A stretch of 64,000 nt of DNA, taken from the NCBI GenBank assembly GCA_934747765.1, contig CAKVGZ010000001.1, positions 1-64,000 of the forward strand. Direction: 5' to 3'. Source of the DNA: an uncultured Clostridia bacterium (lineage in GTDB: Bacteria; Bacillota; Clostridia; Christensenellales; UBA1242). Every line of letters starts with the position of its first letter. Position 1 is the stretch's first letter. The notes beneath the pieces were generated by a model that ran no database searches, was not told where the DNA came from, and was given only the letters and a program-made list of their open reading frames with translations. Both the position numbers and the translations under genes were made by a program. Positions 33,601-42,900 of this stretch are shown here, in pieces.

Positions 33601-36600
33601 GGAAATATTGAAATGAAAGGACTTTCCGCAGGGAACTTCTATGTTGGGGGAATTATTGGATCTACAAATGCAATAACCACTATTTCCAACAACTATGCTT
33701 GGGGAAACATAAAAAATTCAAAGCCGGAAACAGGAGAGAGGCCAGAAAGTCAAAACATTGGCGGAATATTGGGTGCGATTTCTAACGGTCAAACAAATGT
33801 TTCACTTACAGGCAATTATTGTTTAACATCATTATACATTCCTATCAAAGGCAGCGAAACAAACAATGTTCGCGCATTCGTAGGGGTTGGTGGTGTAAAA
33901 GATGATTCTTCTGGCAACTTCTACTGCCACCAAATCAATCTTGCAACAGACGTCTTTGGAGAGAATTTGTATTATAATAAAGGTGACAATTCAATTTTAA
34001 AGAAATTGATTAGCCTTAAAGATGACAAAGGTAATTTAATAATTTCAGAGTCTGAGAAAAAAGATTCCGGCACAAAACTTAATCCTAAGAAAAACCCTTC
34101 ATTAACTGCAGATTTAGGCGAAGGTTATTATGTTTTAATTTGTGACTACACATCAATTTATGCTATATCTAAACCTTCCGCAGTTGCACTCAACGGGCAC
34201 TTGGTTGGTGATGGCTACACAATCGCTGCTTCGGGGGATCAATCCATTTTTGGAACAATAAGTGGTTACATCTCTGGTGTGAAAATCCAGTTCACTTCAA
34301 AGCAATACACTGGAACTGAAAATGGAAGAGTTTTATACAATGAAAACATGAGCGATTCTCTTCCTTCGGGTGTGGCAAACGAAAACAACGGAATCATATT
34401 TGCTCTTTCTGTTGAGGTTTCGGGCCGCACAGATGATGGTTTCAAACTTCTAGAGGCATCATTTGGCACGGTTCAAGGCACTGTTGTTGCTGGAGTTGTT
34501 GGAACAAACAACGGAAAAATTTCGGACACTGGAGTTGTGTTAAATGTTAAATCTGCCTTTGCGGGCTTTGTTGGAAACAACCAAGGAATAATCGAAAACA
34601 GCTATTCAACAGGGGCTGTTCACTCCGGCGCCCAACACTCGTTCTGCGCTGGAAACAGTACAACTAATTACGAAAACAAAGGAAGGGTTTACAACTCATT
34701 CACTGCAATTAAGCAAGCAAATGGAACCAATGTTACAGATTGCCAAAATGTAGTGTCTAGCTTCTTCTACGACTTATACGCAGTTGAAATAGCTTCAACT
34801 TCAACTTCAGGAGTCGGAAAACTAACCTCAAAATTAGTTTGCACAATTGGGGATTTAAGCGGTTCGAATGAATTATTTACAACCAATTCAAACGGCGTTG
34901 TTTGGATAAAAAAACCTGGGTACAATTTTGGTTATCCAACTTTTAACAGTGAGTTAGGAGCATACAGCAATTTCGGATATTTAGACATTGCAACTACATA
35001 TAAGAGAACAATAAATGATGTTGAAGTAACATTCTATGCTCTCCCTCACGTTGGATTCTTGGGGTTGATGAGCGGGAAAACAATCAATAAAGGCAACAAT
35101 TACGCTTTCATGACAGATATGAATATGGCAGATATGAAGATGGATAATAATACGACCTGGAAAACAATCACAACCAACTCAGGAACAATTGACGGTCAGG
35201 GCTATCATATATATGGCCTTAATGCTGTTCAATTTGTTGGAACGAACAGCGGAACAATCAAAAACTTGGCGCTTGTGTATGACAGCAGTAAATTTGAGAA
35301 TCAAAATATTAGTTCTGTCATTAATGAAAACACCGGCGCACTTGACGGAATAATTGTTTCAGGTGCAACTTGCACAGATGCTGGGTTGGTCAAATATAAC
35401 AGCGGAACTATTAAAAACTGCCAAAACTATAACACGGTTTCTGGCGGAGCAAACGCCGGCGGAATTGTTTCTGAAATGAATAGTGGAATCATAACCGGTT
35501 GCCGAAACTTTGGCCCAGTCACTTCCTCCAACGGCAATGCCGGCGGAATTGTGGGGAAAGTGCCGCTAAAAAGTGATCCAATCATCAGAGATTGCGCTAA
35601 TTTTGGGGATGTAACAGTTGAACATGGTGGCTGGGTTGGCGGAATTGTCGGGGAGTATAAACTTTATACTGGAACACAAAGAGACACAATCGGGCCTGGA
35701 ACTTATCCATATAAAGGAACAACATCATATACATTTAAGATTACTGATAAAAACCTTAATGTTTCGGTTCTTGTTGGATTCATAGATACGAGCGGAAAAG
35801 TTGGTTTAAGAGTTACGGCGACAAAAGGATCCTCTGAACCAGAGGAGATATACAAGCTTAAAAAGCTTTATACCTACAGTAAAAGCATGAATGTATGGTA
35901 TTATGGAAGTTTTACATATATGTACGATAACATTGCAATATTCATGAAGTTCGGATTTAGATTCATGCAGTCTGGTAGATATGATGTTGACTCAGATTTA
36001 AAAGTTGTAGATCGATTCAATTATTACAATAAGGACTGTTACAGTTCTGAATCATCAATCGTTTTTTCTTCGAGAGAAAAAACAGAATACACAGACAAAC
36101 AAAAATTCAAGAAATTTTGGGATAATTTAGACACTAGCGAATGGCCATATGAGAGTTACTACAGCGAAGCTGTCTGGGGCACAGACTACTTAGATTATGC
36201 TGACATTGACAACGTTGGGGGTACCATCGACGTCTACACCGGTGCAGGGCTGGCGTATGCGCTTTATATAAAGCAAAACTACACAGTAAATCTTATGGCT
36301 GACATTGATTTAAGCCAGTATGTTTGGAAACCGGTTTCTGACTTCACTGGAACTTTCAATGGCAATGGCTACAAAATTTATTTTAGCGCAAATCAGGGCT
36401 TGCCTGATGCCAATGAAAACAGTAACTACATATTAATTAATTCTGATGCGACTGTGACAAGCATAAAACCGACGGTGGAAACAACAAAATTGAGCTTTAA
36501 TGGGTTCAATGATGGATATGAATATTCAATACAAACCTCTGAAAAGGTTAAATTATATTGGTGTTATAGTGATGATAAGAAAGCAACATTATTTTTTGCA

Positions 36601-36879
36601 AAAGATAAAAACAACAAATGGCGTTACTGGTTTGAAAATGCAAAAGTGAATCCGGACGAAGAACTGACAGAGATTATAAAAAATAATAATGGTGAAGATG
36701 AGGAAATAACATATTGTATGGGTGAAGAAATATGTGAAGAACTATATAATTGTAATGATGTTTTCATTAATTCAAACAATACTTATCAATATGATTCATA
36801 TGTTGTTGGTACACCTCAAGGGGATAAACCGGAGAACATTGATGTGACATTTACAAAATATACTTTTCCAAAGGGATAA
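18652..36879 (+). CDS. Giant surface lipoprotein with Ig-like and GLUG/beta-helix modules (A)
   Basis: A 6,075-residue protein. The signal is MKKLFSLISCIVIVLVASLTLSAC, with lipobox LSAC and Cys24 as the anchor. Residues about 25-1200 are strand-rich Ig-like units similar to bacterial Big_2 domains. A first GLUG cluster follows (about 1300-1600: GGLVGLNLGTI, VGGIAGVNEGTI). About 1920-2200 is unlike the rest and mostly helical. More Ig-like units lead to beta-helix blocks starting near 3141, 3617, 4400, 5160, 5460 and 5859; most open with a pattern like Y.L..DI.L and F.G.FDGNGY.I, then GGIVG repeats. No sortase motif, membrane helix or enzyme motif is visible after the signal. The last 400 residues are richer in Cys, Tyr and A/T-ending codons than the body. 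It probably coats or adheres at the cell surface (inference). Gene B follows after 40 nt. Confidence 0.85.
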   Translation: MKKLFSLISCIVIVLVASLTLSACGKSDTNAKIVASNSEIELILGTEQETKSVEFELKDYGSGSDQLNFDLEESEKDIVSISQKYKKNGKTVLEVKGLSRGTARIFVTSLQGSQKFVLTVKVIQPITGLKLKTEYTNSLYAVAGKSLSLSQQEIWNFIPSNTNQRDLVFSFVGESQGCEIVDGKLVVSENCTLQSVLVQATSASNPDVTTEFEVKIFKPIQVVLQMDGKTVVENVSSDSNEILNYLEIFPTEKDDSIYPNSKTVTLIVKAGSQDETLKIDKIFGTDLEKFSVLQTGYSYDSARKLHRFVFIIQANSQDAGNVDNITFGVSYDGYNAGESNYVENSVVLNLNSYNKPDSVEVNGQNKSVEIDIFENSINMTNGQLIELTILPGNLKSGENYITIWAKDFENLPVSLYRLNATRTGYICVFGYDKNGHAVGNESGTTRYAKIASGTKLYAFINNKYLSNTTNKSAEIYAQASTFCKYFTTDEMSRALTKVTFTINPNAKNVFIADKTDSGKMNVDQSATTIFAELGKTITQYIAIDPSSFTLSSNSTVKVANGNIATLGKLLYSSKDEKYVYGKFTIIPNKVGSTTIVVTLSDGKTVSFNLVVICPLEELDVTLEDVTFGGTVIESDIVPYKNISDTKVKVNEIGVTRQLNKLSIANSGGSGVQLLRNAIPANAQYYLEFEFCDFTIPDGKTLKDISMDKIDFTNITWSDKSSILNTARLNNSTILEALNAGVEGNVLVRIDVKAMKSDGTYTEKPAGSLFYLVNFFVPIKGITIKNGTVDVFSHDSIGDKFVDGNNVSKSIGSFSVAVNPVNSGLIPTYLQNLEIYVNGSKVNISEKFVNDLLYLNADGGVTYNLSSATLKITRKLENNTYTFTVQALKSCDNSFVFAMSISEINPDKKFTAIARVIVQTAVEINEIEVINAGEDDPIYIQNLLKSEKDFTNQEEYLEYLKPILENPYELDLVYNIFAQGGKEITNKSLEFEFVWDYLADKDYYIDENGNKQFFATMVDNKLTIVRAAYDYSDYFNLSEEERATTSKEEKKKLVQFGASGTLIIYPTSNYFESTNGWNGEEPIVRIPVKVADGKSSDSAFELFVSEDLKLLGESPASSFILRNNIFMPVDYEPVENFMGKLSGRYQSEITPYGIYAIKPLFKMIAESGVVEDMFYYTAYLPELGYTFDEYVSTYNGVTYYGGLANINKGHIKNIGSNYNGTLDPKEILENSDGIDVFGFVKIFKEHYKTRNADLDSLTTVKYKNVFNPLSYSEASVGELFSFLSIHDESRVINSNSAYGMYYGMEYKAGELVKYTGGLVGLNLGTIEATDDSLTKGYMATGISGANVGGIAGVNEGTIKNYTFIGGVIGVESAGGIVACNKGDLKDCKYINLVPLYVNVTLLILNNSAYSYSNEINFSAGGICAVSESGNIYGCVVEAIYDIDQHKDLTKFLPSDTGIVYVHYVEKINESAPKEYYNSIGGETAYTGAKPWILKGMSDGEIKAYFDSSNEKFPAEWKGLSIDEIFVRMNTSARDIYVGGIAGKSKNTQISRTVVDGALPIQESETGGFVGLLENDGNDSTNLIKDCYALIKVSAENIAYGYTAGQFISGGSLSEIKNSYVKSNFASLPLSKNGTGTPVSSFIGGTDKKTGLFDVLLSFSTFRMGNFQIVDLGTKSLKDLYNYGFAKVSLKNKTITLERVYNEGATNEQKDTFVVSANIEGDLGQKFNLDVNRFILRGSEVYLEQIYFADTEGTLYAYPESSVTIDLSQESTATRTIVGNSQTIRKPVGEGEVEFTLEKVLYYTRTVSSDGTLTLKFNVKLRETNQQTNEETLSDIKTETYTFKRTAQSSSVSKLGLCFSMHDYNSGTLSFYTSSWGSSSDADYIPDINFENSINLDLNSEVQDETINGYFYDENSLKYKDCPDTAYVSGYDSIVTVIDRDLNHVAINDINLLYYKLALIGIYKNLDEFLQESAWEKFSYYNPFESDAKFGPGEIEKAMIVDVLCNMFGFEGKYDPDTVSNAELKNAIKNVIEGTIIPQIKNSIADLKKDIATLKGQFEGTLGEGTGLGYQYGTKDLWLAVYQAAFGDTSDAETYLTKVAAYIDTAQGIKDFDADSLSLNNIGTLFKYVDAVYNAQYQIINLFFKLREDDDIFKNIDYLTIKGEKYSIEALQTDLMRTMGPLFCDSAFMIPSALGGTESFYSEDGIPTDIQGFIDAGWDIERMYDAEGNVIESESTWVFEDGILPYLRGTKVSQKVENYQLEVNPENKLDKTKLVKGTYNSDDYFLMFFNEVVGDLTNDPKAQAQLDKMNSVDLVDFIKIFNINKTGSIGNLADFAIRSSDINVIRIVSGRLQIVGTGFATITIEPIHRSLTAKEENVIKTIKIFVTNSIGSISIYEGINADESLDGKEDVTITKDRPSYFTVANKNTVSLNHSKYNLRTNPLAIQIEISYIDRDNNKIVAYKTGETTNHFDILGLTAGNETTKFAFGTFTVVTKANVLENVTYNFNFNVDYEQGYINSLMQKEWEKELSRNEEIYKDKTAEQIESARQSFIYYRIKIFNAVINNKLNYGFDFKVVVRAERILVSIDKAEIDPSTVLSSDAELVSNRTGDEIIMKIVDENGKIIDKLFAASVINGTMKNGKVSAKLIISIAEDQRQLVKETKTYKVVLTDSKGDVEKSFDLVVKPQEIINVTYTHHNRTDDSSENGIRIQDQPSSILVPGDSGILSINLFPSYATYSKIVLTSTIVNGNYVLMEQMYQSGDYYLPTSTTTDYDSERDVNILTIKNAGKTGNVYVRTKILDSVKEGLYFPITIQIYALDEDGNEYLAKVETITLISEVIEAANITINGEKDAVVARGTTANLKIKVGENQTLASYSLSEYDSSSSIHDFSSIYFNTSEYEIENGKKIYSGTLTVGLDAEIEGDGYFKVQTIVQKIINGRLESTTDSIEVRVVDFLVEGITIDGNDEQDNVFDTPSAIEKDLKFNFKLSETPEMISASQQKSIDRINKAKETFLNTVAYKYYFKSENKEYNYILNTDRVFTAVGDPGNISYVSDQKSIAHDLFYSSDMTPYISKSGNPQTNKYFTIRYDEENPTILTIVGTTVGTVNMTIRIGYRLPNSKQDDFITYNFAINVQLYSDEDKPTPIENAEQFITYLQNESDQYSSTNYILMNDIVLENFVPFASTNFASLDGNNKVITIKNFDLSAITSTNVLNLGLFVNVLENSTLKNLTVSYGELEDIIVDEKIFNSIYFGGIAVNNSGVIYNCEVVSLGLEDGKLTNGPTNGGIKIYFDASKSKHKLDTTTVQIAGLVVENNNGASITNCRVGGKGNFTKVYYDVDAGKTEQTFEFGKFDIVGQGDMSGFVIINNGLISASYFAGASIVNKTTSASLNATSGFVMYNNLGALITTSYTEGIKLTTDLSVNITGGGIESQGISAGFAYQNSGKITDCYTNIRLAGNSTGRLVSGFVYNNLTDGKLERCYSASTIVGELTTQMPFTGKNSREEIMQLAEKGLVDCYYLVKNVDTGSILEDKYGTGAQAVQISTFDETTFKTFAMTTKNDYDGVWMWNGLFPELVSANQKAISVRRIIKNYSSLISGGTSTASLDIFPYIQGYEYGSAKNPIIIRTADEFNRVFGQETTLTKNAYYAISQMYNKELGIVFGNYRLVSHIDFANLKYVENIKISSSIMALANRGNNCGSFDGNGLDIRNIEISLDGQSSVGIFSQITSGGVFKNASITVKSVSSGISGIYVGTVAGLVQNSVICNITVSPASEDDQNRSKITGQNIVGGVVGAVTGNSKISNLTSSISVVSGIKNAEKNIKEYVENTLRDNLQLAGGIYVDKNKDYGFVGGIVGLLDIYESVMDETSRSSKPNAVNLKYFGQNISVQGSFVGGVVGLVGKSTYLANASFILTGTKETLNQRLISYENTIGGIVGVSFGDLFELGIEHENELQKEIEANIKDYYSSSNQVFRGNTKLFNSTGETLEYAGGIVGQMLGGTFTTSFCGVDVAIAGAKYAGGVIGLCDTSANLFELYALGSVDAKVAGGLIGHNLGTITLDKCTAINFYNKDNSTWSDIITSANFFNFGNVELTDYSGIGYYGNEGTERIFTINNNLVLTLKYKEVTEGEYVIKGKDSNKNGYANFELFGKTLYVTNEIKDEDNNTSRRYPLFRKLIKNDENFVAVYYYLKADGSEVNAMYEAKDGQLYYTNAKTEEEKKKEKVFFVGDYTYCLSSFSYVKDDNVDKDDNVNATFGLNDKDKNVIATFGLNDKDKIDTINLKNVSALIGSQKGTEENETEEKEIGSYSILYYNIPGAKAVFANKSFTFGNFKFTLGDADGVAYSSTDDKQANKSADKLTLDLDKFQSYEQNAPVVNKMFIGSYWNAGCWELREGRILPTLYFGVTSKVLYIEKPSDLLKLTRYYKLDNVVIFGDNPTTTFNPYNYKPGASSTYGEFEASELLGLTVKGEQLIFDFSAIEKSLSVAFEGAYFPRFLGTMYAEKPGNVVLTGMNRAFFGNITGAKISDLIFDGNPGGSGIAESQKSLSTAVLANTITTQTQLSNLTFKNLKIVSAQSKVGVVAGEIIGVVKLGKITIEDCSVTSTSTGDLYVTEEKQNKIGTTLVQGKKDKIVYVGGIAGSFVNSTSQPAEIVNNKISGLEITTPSLKAEKGENALVYVGGLFGETGGSVVYKYNAVTDITINAESISKAEDKNDKNDRFVYAGGYVGFAQGTTTILSDKDEYQKETGNTPAPGDNDKILSNLIITTNVCDAAYVGLLFGKSIMLETKIEGKNWTVSIAGSIKQGKDYTAMVVGGVSGEASNVNSFAGVEVSIDGGKDEDNNPLDLNLKTNTYGNGIVSTVGGLFGTIVGNATIRDITFGSKITLNSGAELTGGNEVNTDSLIAVGGIIGLAQGEKLEIADVKYSGNLTLTLGEYKSYIGGIVGYITTSKEASLKRAKFSGTIDETTHAVHYVGGLVGCVDNSDLTAKIEQSKVSGNIEMKGLSAGNFYVGGIIGSTNAITTISNNYAWGNIKNSKPETGERPESQNIGGILGAISNGQTNVSLTGNYCLTSLYIPIKGSETNNVRAFVGVGGVKDDSSGNFYCHQINLATDVFGENLYYNKGDNSILKKLISLKDDKGNLIISESEKKDSGTKLNPKKNPSLTADLGEGYYVLICDYTSIYAISKPSAVALNGHLVGDGYTIAASGDQSIFGTISGYISGVKIQFTSKQYTGTENGRVLYNENMSDSLPSGVANENNGIIFALSVEVSGRTDDGFKLLEASFGTVQGTVVAGVVGTNNGKISDTGVVLNVKSAFAGFVGNNQGIIENSYSTGAVHSGAQHSFCAGNSTTNYENKGRVYNSFTAIKQANGTNVTDCQNVVSSFFYDLYAVEIASTSTSGVGKLTSKLVCTIGDLSGSNELFTTNSNGVVWIKKPGYNFGYPTFNSELGAYSNFGYLDIATTYKRTINDVEVTFYALPHVGFLGLMSGKTINKGNNYAFMTDMNMADMKMDNNTTWKTITTNSGTIDGQGYHIYGLNAVQFVGTNSGTIKNLALVYDSSKFENQNISSVINENTGALDGIIVSGATCTDAGLVKYNSGTIKNCQNYNTVSGGANAGGIVSEMNSGIITGCRNFGPVTSSNGNAGGIVGKVPLKSDPIIRDCANFGDVTVEHGGWVGGIVGEYKLYTGTQRDTIGPGTYPYKGTTSYTFKITDKNLNVSVLVGFIDTSGKVGLRVTATKGSSEPEEIYKLKKLYTYSKSMNVWYYGSFTYMYDNIAIFMKFGFRFMQSGRYDVDSDLKVVDRFNYYNKDCYSSESSIVFSSREKTEYTDKQKFKKFWDNLDTSEWPYESYYSEAVWGTDYLDYADIDNVGGTIDVYTGAGLAYALYIKQNYTVNLMADIDLSQYVWKPVSDFTGTFNGNGYKIYFSANQGLPDANENSNYILINSDATVTSIKPTVETTKLSFNGFNDGYEYSIQTSEKVKLYWCYSDDKKATLFFAKDKNNKWRYWFENAKVNPDEELTEIIKNNNGEDEEITYCMGEEICEELYNCNDVFINSNNTYQYDSYVVGTPQGDKPENIDVTFTKYTFPKG
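31342..31448 (+). repeat. In-frame micro-repeats inside giant protein A
   Basis: Two 18-bp units (31342-31359, 31360-31377; protein DDNVDK/DDNVNA-like) are followed by two 39-bp units 39 bp apart, giving NVNATFGLNDKDK and NVIATFGLNDKDK. The copies are nearly identical at DNA level, unlike the diverged GLUG units around them, so they are recent slippage products within a charged low-complexity stretch. Confidence 0.85.
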
Positions 36880-36919
36880 TCTGGATGATTAAATAAATCT
36901 CTAAAAAAGAGAGGACGAT

Positions 36920-39900
36920 ATGAGAAAAAGAATTTTTAGTTTTATAATTTTAATTCTGGTCGCAGTTTGCGGGGTGACCTTGGTTTCCTGCGGAAGAAAT
37001 TCGGGCGAAAACGTTTCGATTTCCGTTTCGGAAGGTTTGGACACCCAACTTTCAAGCAATTTGAAAAATGATTTTTCGGACGAACTGCGACTTTCGTCTT
37101 CTGAAAAAAACAACTTTGTTCAGGGCAAAGGCTATCTCGGTTCGGTGTCGGGAGCGAATGCGGTTTCACTCATAGTTGGTGATGAAGGATTTGGCAGAAG
37201 AGAAATTATTGTTCAAATTGGCGGATTTTTTGAAGGCATGGGCAAAGAAGTGTTTTTCTCCACCGATTCCGACTGCATTTCGATTTCGGAAAAAGTTGAA
37301 TATCTTTCAAACGGCAAAGCAAAAGTGACAATAACTGCAAATTCTTCTGGAACAGCAGAGGTGTTTGTTAAAACTGGTCAATTTGGCAAAACAACTTCGT
37401 TTGTTGTTAAGTGTTTAACAAAGCTTGAAAGATTTTCGGCAAAGACCAATGCAATTATCTATCTGGAAAAAGGCAAAACTTTGGAAATTAATCCAGACAC
37501 CTATTTCAATTTCTATCCTGCCGAATCCAATCTTCGCGACCTCGAATTTTTCGACGGAGATGTTTGTTTGACGAAGAATGGAAAAACAATTCTTTCAACC
37601 GCAGACGCAAGTGGAGTGACAGGTGTTATTGAAACAAGCAGAGAGATATCTGTGCGAGCAACAAGACTTTCTGGCACTGAAAGCATGGAAACAATTTCGG
37701 TTGTTGTGGTTGACAGTTTAGACAATCTTCAACTTAAAAAGACAATTTACAACAATTCTGGTGCAGAAAGTTATGTTGAGCTTGGCGAGAGATTGACAGT
37801 TCTTCAAAATGTGACGTCGAAAGGGGGAGTGTCGTATGGAGTTCGAAAAGTGTATGCAATTGTTGACTGCAACGAAGACGACCTGAAAATATTTGCAAGG
37901 GCAATTTCAAAGGGCGAGGACCTTGGAATATTAATTGTTCCAACTGCCATTGAAAGAATCACTCAAGAAAACTTCAGCACAGCCAAATTTAAGAATTTGG
38001 TTGACGGAACAAGAGAAGAATTTTCAACTTATGTTTTCGAATTTGAATTCAAGTTTGAAGGATATTCGGAGTATGATGTCAAATTCAATTTCAAAGTTGG
38101 AGAATACAAATATTCAGAGAACATGAGTTCAACAGTTGAGTTCAAAACTGGATCCAGTTTGATTGAACTCAAAAAAGTTGGGCAAGAAGCCGAAAGCAAC
38201 GAATATTTGATCTACGACTATTACAGCGGGACTTATGGAACTGCAATGACGATTTCGATTGGGCGAAGTGATTTATTCTCCCAATCCAAAATCTCGTTGG
38301 AGCTCGGCGACGCCGACATTGGCAACTTCATTTTCACCACCCGTGCGGGAAAAAAGAAAGAATTTCTCACATTCTCAAGCGGAGAAACATTCTTTGTTAA
38401 AGCCAAAACTGCTCTAGAAGCAAAAGAATACACTGTGACTGCAAAAGTTTCGTTCACTTTTGAAGGCGTGGATTTTGAAACAGAGAAAAATTACATTTTC
38501 AACGTTCAAAAATCTCCAACCGAAGTGAAACTCATTTCAGGAACAACTGCAATCAGTTCCCACAACTTTGACCTTAACACAACCGGAAAAGTTTTGGGGC
38601 AAGAATCATACACTTCAAGAAAAACGCTCATCCTTGATGTTTGTGGGTTTGCTGGAAGCGCGCAACTTGGAACAGTTTCAGATTTTGAAATTATTTCAAC
38701 CACAGGAATTATTCAAGCAACAAAAGATGGAAGCACCATCAAGCTCACAGCAATTGACACAGGAACTGGAAAGATTGAAGTTATTCTTGGAAACGGTGTT
38801 AGAACAACTTTCACTTTCGAGGTTATTCGTAGTGTTTCAAGTGCAAAAATTTCGTTGCCAGATGCAAGTCAAAATTCAAATCTAATTGCTGTTTTGAACA
38901 ACTACTCGCACGAAGGAACAATCTATGACCAATATGTTATTGCAAAAACAAATTCACAAATTCCACTTATAATTTCTGCAACAGGAAATTTCACTTCAGA
39001 AATTTCAGTTGCCGATGATGTGAAAGACAAGGTTACCATCAACGGAAAATTTATTGCAACAACCGAATTTTCGAAAGCAGAAGTTAAAGTTAAAATAACG
39101 TTCAAAAAGATTGATGAAAACGGAAAAATTGTTGAAGTAACTGAATACGCCACTGGGAAAATTCTTCTTTCGGCAATAACTCAAATTGATTCATTAACCA
39201 TCAAGGCAAACAAAGGGTCAAATTTCAATTTATATGACTATTCATCCGTGGGATATTTCTCAAAAAATTTGGCAACTGCCGAAATTTATGTTGACGTTGT
39301 TCCAAGTTCAATCAAGGAAGCCGTTTTTGAGGCAATTGTTTGGACAACAAACATGGGTGAATTCACAAAAATTTCAAATGGAAACAGCGATGTTTACACT
39401 TGCGAAATTTTCTCTTTTGAATTTTTCAAAACGGGCGAAAATGCTGGGCGAGGCATCATCACTTGCAACGTTGACAACATGAAATTATTCGATGAAAATG
39501 GAAATTTAAATCTTGGCCGAGTGACGTTATCTGCAAGTGTTGCGCGCTCGTCAGATGTTGAAAATTCAAAGATTAACAAAAACATTCATTTCAATGTCAA
39601 ATGTGCAAACAAAGTTGAAGTGATTGCTTGCGACAAAAACGCAATTAATCTCGACCCATATTCAAACAAAGACCAACTTCTTGTTTCAACCTTCCCAATT
39701 AATGCAACAAACAAAAGTTGGAACTATGTGTTCATTCCAACAACTTCAGGACTAAACGAATCGGATGTTCTACTAACACAAAATGGCGACGTTTTAACAA
39801 TCGAACTGAAAAACACCAATGCAAAAGGCAAAGGTGTTCTGAGACTGATTGCGTTTGACAGTTATTCAACCATAAACGACTACACAACGTTTGTTGAAAT

Positions 39901-42900
39901 TCCTCTTAGCATCAACGATGGAAGTGAGGATTATCCATATCACATCAATTCAGATAAGGACATCGAAAAACTTGTCAAAACAAATTTTGAAAAATATTAT
40001 GTTGTTTCTGGCGAATTTGACCTAACAAAATATGACTGGTCGGGCAAAGTCCTTTCAGGAACAATAACAAACGACGGCAAAGCGGTTTTCAAAACAACAT
40101 TAAAAAGCACAACAGTTGACAAAGAAATTTATGCTGGACTTTTCAAAGAAATAACAGGAAAAATTTCTGGAATCAAACTTGAAGTTTCTTTCAATTTGGA
40201 TTTCAAAACCGAAACTTCAAAAAGAATTTTTGTTGGCGGATTTGCCGGAAAAAACAGCGGAAGCATAGAAAATGCTTCAGTTGGAATCAAAGAAAACAGT
40301 TCAGTTTCAGTTGAAATCAAAGAAAATAGTTCAGTTTCAGTTGGCAAAAATTCTCTATATTTTGGAGGAGTTGTTGCACAAAATGTTGGAACAATAATGA
40401 ACGAAATCACAAAAAATTCTTTATTAACAACGCTTGTAAGCGGAAAATTTAAAATTTCTTGTAAGCAAACGGAATTGCTTGTTGTTGGTGGAGCTGTTGG
40501 ACTCAACAACGGAACAATCAAAAGAACAATCGAAGAGGGTCTTGTTGAATTTAACAACAGTTTTGCAACTGCAAACATCAGCATGGAAATTTCTTGCGAC
40601 CAAACGAACACAAACTCTTGCATTGGAGCAGTGGCTGGCAAATCCACAAATTTACTAGACAACCTTGAAAGTGTTGGAACAGTTTCGGCACCAAACTTTG
40701 ACAACGTTGGCGGAATTGTTGGAGATAACTCTGGAACCATAACAAACTGTCTTTCTCAAACAGTTGTTGTTGGGCACAACAATGTTGGGGGCGCTGTTGG
40801 AACAAATTCTGGGACAATAGATAAAATGATTGTGGAAAGTTTGGAAAAGAAGTCCAGTGTCACACTTGTTTCTGGAAATAACGCAGTTGGCGGAATTGTT
40901 GGAAACATGACAGGCGGAAGTTTGACGTATTCATCAATGATATCTTATCTTTCAAACTTGGAGGCGATTGACGTAAAGGGTGCAAACAACTTTGGTCTTG
41001 TGGTTGGCGCGCAAAGTGAAGATGCAACAATAGACTATGTTGTTGCAATTGCAGATGGATTTGGAACACCAATTTCGTTCACAGCGGACAATTATGCCAT
41101 ATTCACTAAATCTAGCAACACTCCAACCTCATCAAAAGGAATTGGCGAGGGAGTGACAAAAGAAAACATAAAAGATATTGAAGGTTTTGGATTTATTTTC
41201 CTTCCATCAAACGCAATAAACATGGAACTAAACAGTGACAAACAAAACAACAAAATGACGTCTGATGGCGGAAATGTTGCGTTCTATATCTATTTGAAAG
41301 ATAAAGATGGAAATTTCTCAACTTATTTAATTTCTTCATTCTTAACAACTTCACTTGGAAACAGATATTTGATTGAATCAAGCGACAGCGCAATTTTGGA
41401 AATTGCAAACGGCTCTTTGTGTCCAAAAGCAATTGGAGAAGTTGTGTTAACTGTTTCTTCTCCTTATGTGAGTGCAAGCCAAAAAATTTATGTTAAGGTT
41501 GTTTCGTTTATAAACAACATTTCAATATATCTTGACAGAGAAAAAACTTCTGAAATTGAAAACCAGTCCGAAGTTAACTTTGATGCACAAATAAGCAAAA
41601 TTCTATATCTATCACTTTTAGACAAATACAATTTGAAAGGATTTGAAATTCCAACCGACATAAAATTTTTAATAAAAATTGGTGATAAAATAGTCAAACC
41701 AGGTTCAAGCTCAGAATATGTTTTCGACCTTGTTCAAATAGACTTCGAAACCTATCAAATAAGCGTGAAAGGTGAAGTTGGAGAATATGATGTCACAATT
41801 CTTCCTTACGTAGAATTTGTTGGTGAAGATGGAAAAACTTATTTTGCAACATTAAATTTTGAGGTTGACAAAAACGCCAAAACCAAAATTGAGTGCAAAT
41901 TCAAGTTCGAAAACACAACAAAAGGAATCGGCGTTTCAAAAGACACAATTGAAACTGAACCATATTACGTGACCGAAATGGATGTTTCGCTTGATTCAAT
42001 AAAATCAGACGAAAAAATCACAATTGAAGTTTCTGAACTTGATTCCGCGGGCGACATCATTGATAAGCCAGAAACATTGTATCTTGAACTGACTGTTCAG
42101 TTTGGAGAAAAGGTTTTCAAAAATAAGACTGGAGAAACGTTTAACGACAAGTTCACTTTTGATATTGATTGCCAAGAAAACAAAACTTTCTCAATCAAAT
42201 TCAAATTAGATGATGAAGGAAAAGCAATAACTTCCACAAAAATATTTAAAGTGAAAATAAGCGCTTTAAACGGAGTTTCTTCAAGCATGATAATTACTTA
42301 TCAGCCACAAAGTGTGATTTCAGTTTCTTCAAATTTATATTCAACAATCTCTAAAGAAGAAGAAAAATATGGATTTAGTGGAAGATTTTCATATATTCCA
42401 AGCGGAGTTATAATCCCAGGTCAACATTCTCTTCTTGAACTTAGCGTCACGCCAGGATTCACGTACTTTGAAACAGTTGAAATTGTCAACGTTTCAGGAA
42501 ATCAATATAACCTTGCGTTTGACCTTTTTGACAGAACTTCCGACAGTCCTCTTGCCGGAGGAAAACGGGTTGGCGACGGAATTCAGATTAGCAGAAACTT
42601 GATTAAAGATGGAAAATTCTTTGTTAGAATTTTTGCCGACCAAAGAATGGCCGACAATTCACAGGCTTCGCTAAAAATCATTTTCCGAGACAAAAATGGA
42701 AATCAAATTGGTGATGAAATTTTAAAAACATTCATAGTTGAAAGATTGCCAGGAGTGATACTAACAGTTGACGGAGTTTCAAGCGGAAATGAACAATCAA
42801 ATCCTCTCAAACTTGCTCAGGGAATTTCATACGACTTGGATGTTAACGTCAAAGGATTCTCATTCGGAACTTTTGTTGGATCGGGAAATCTTTATACAGA

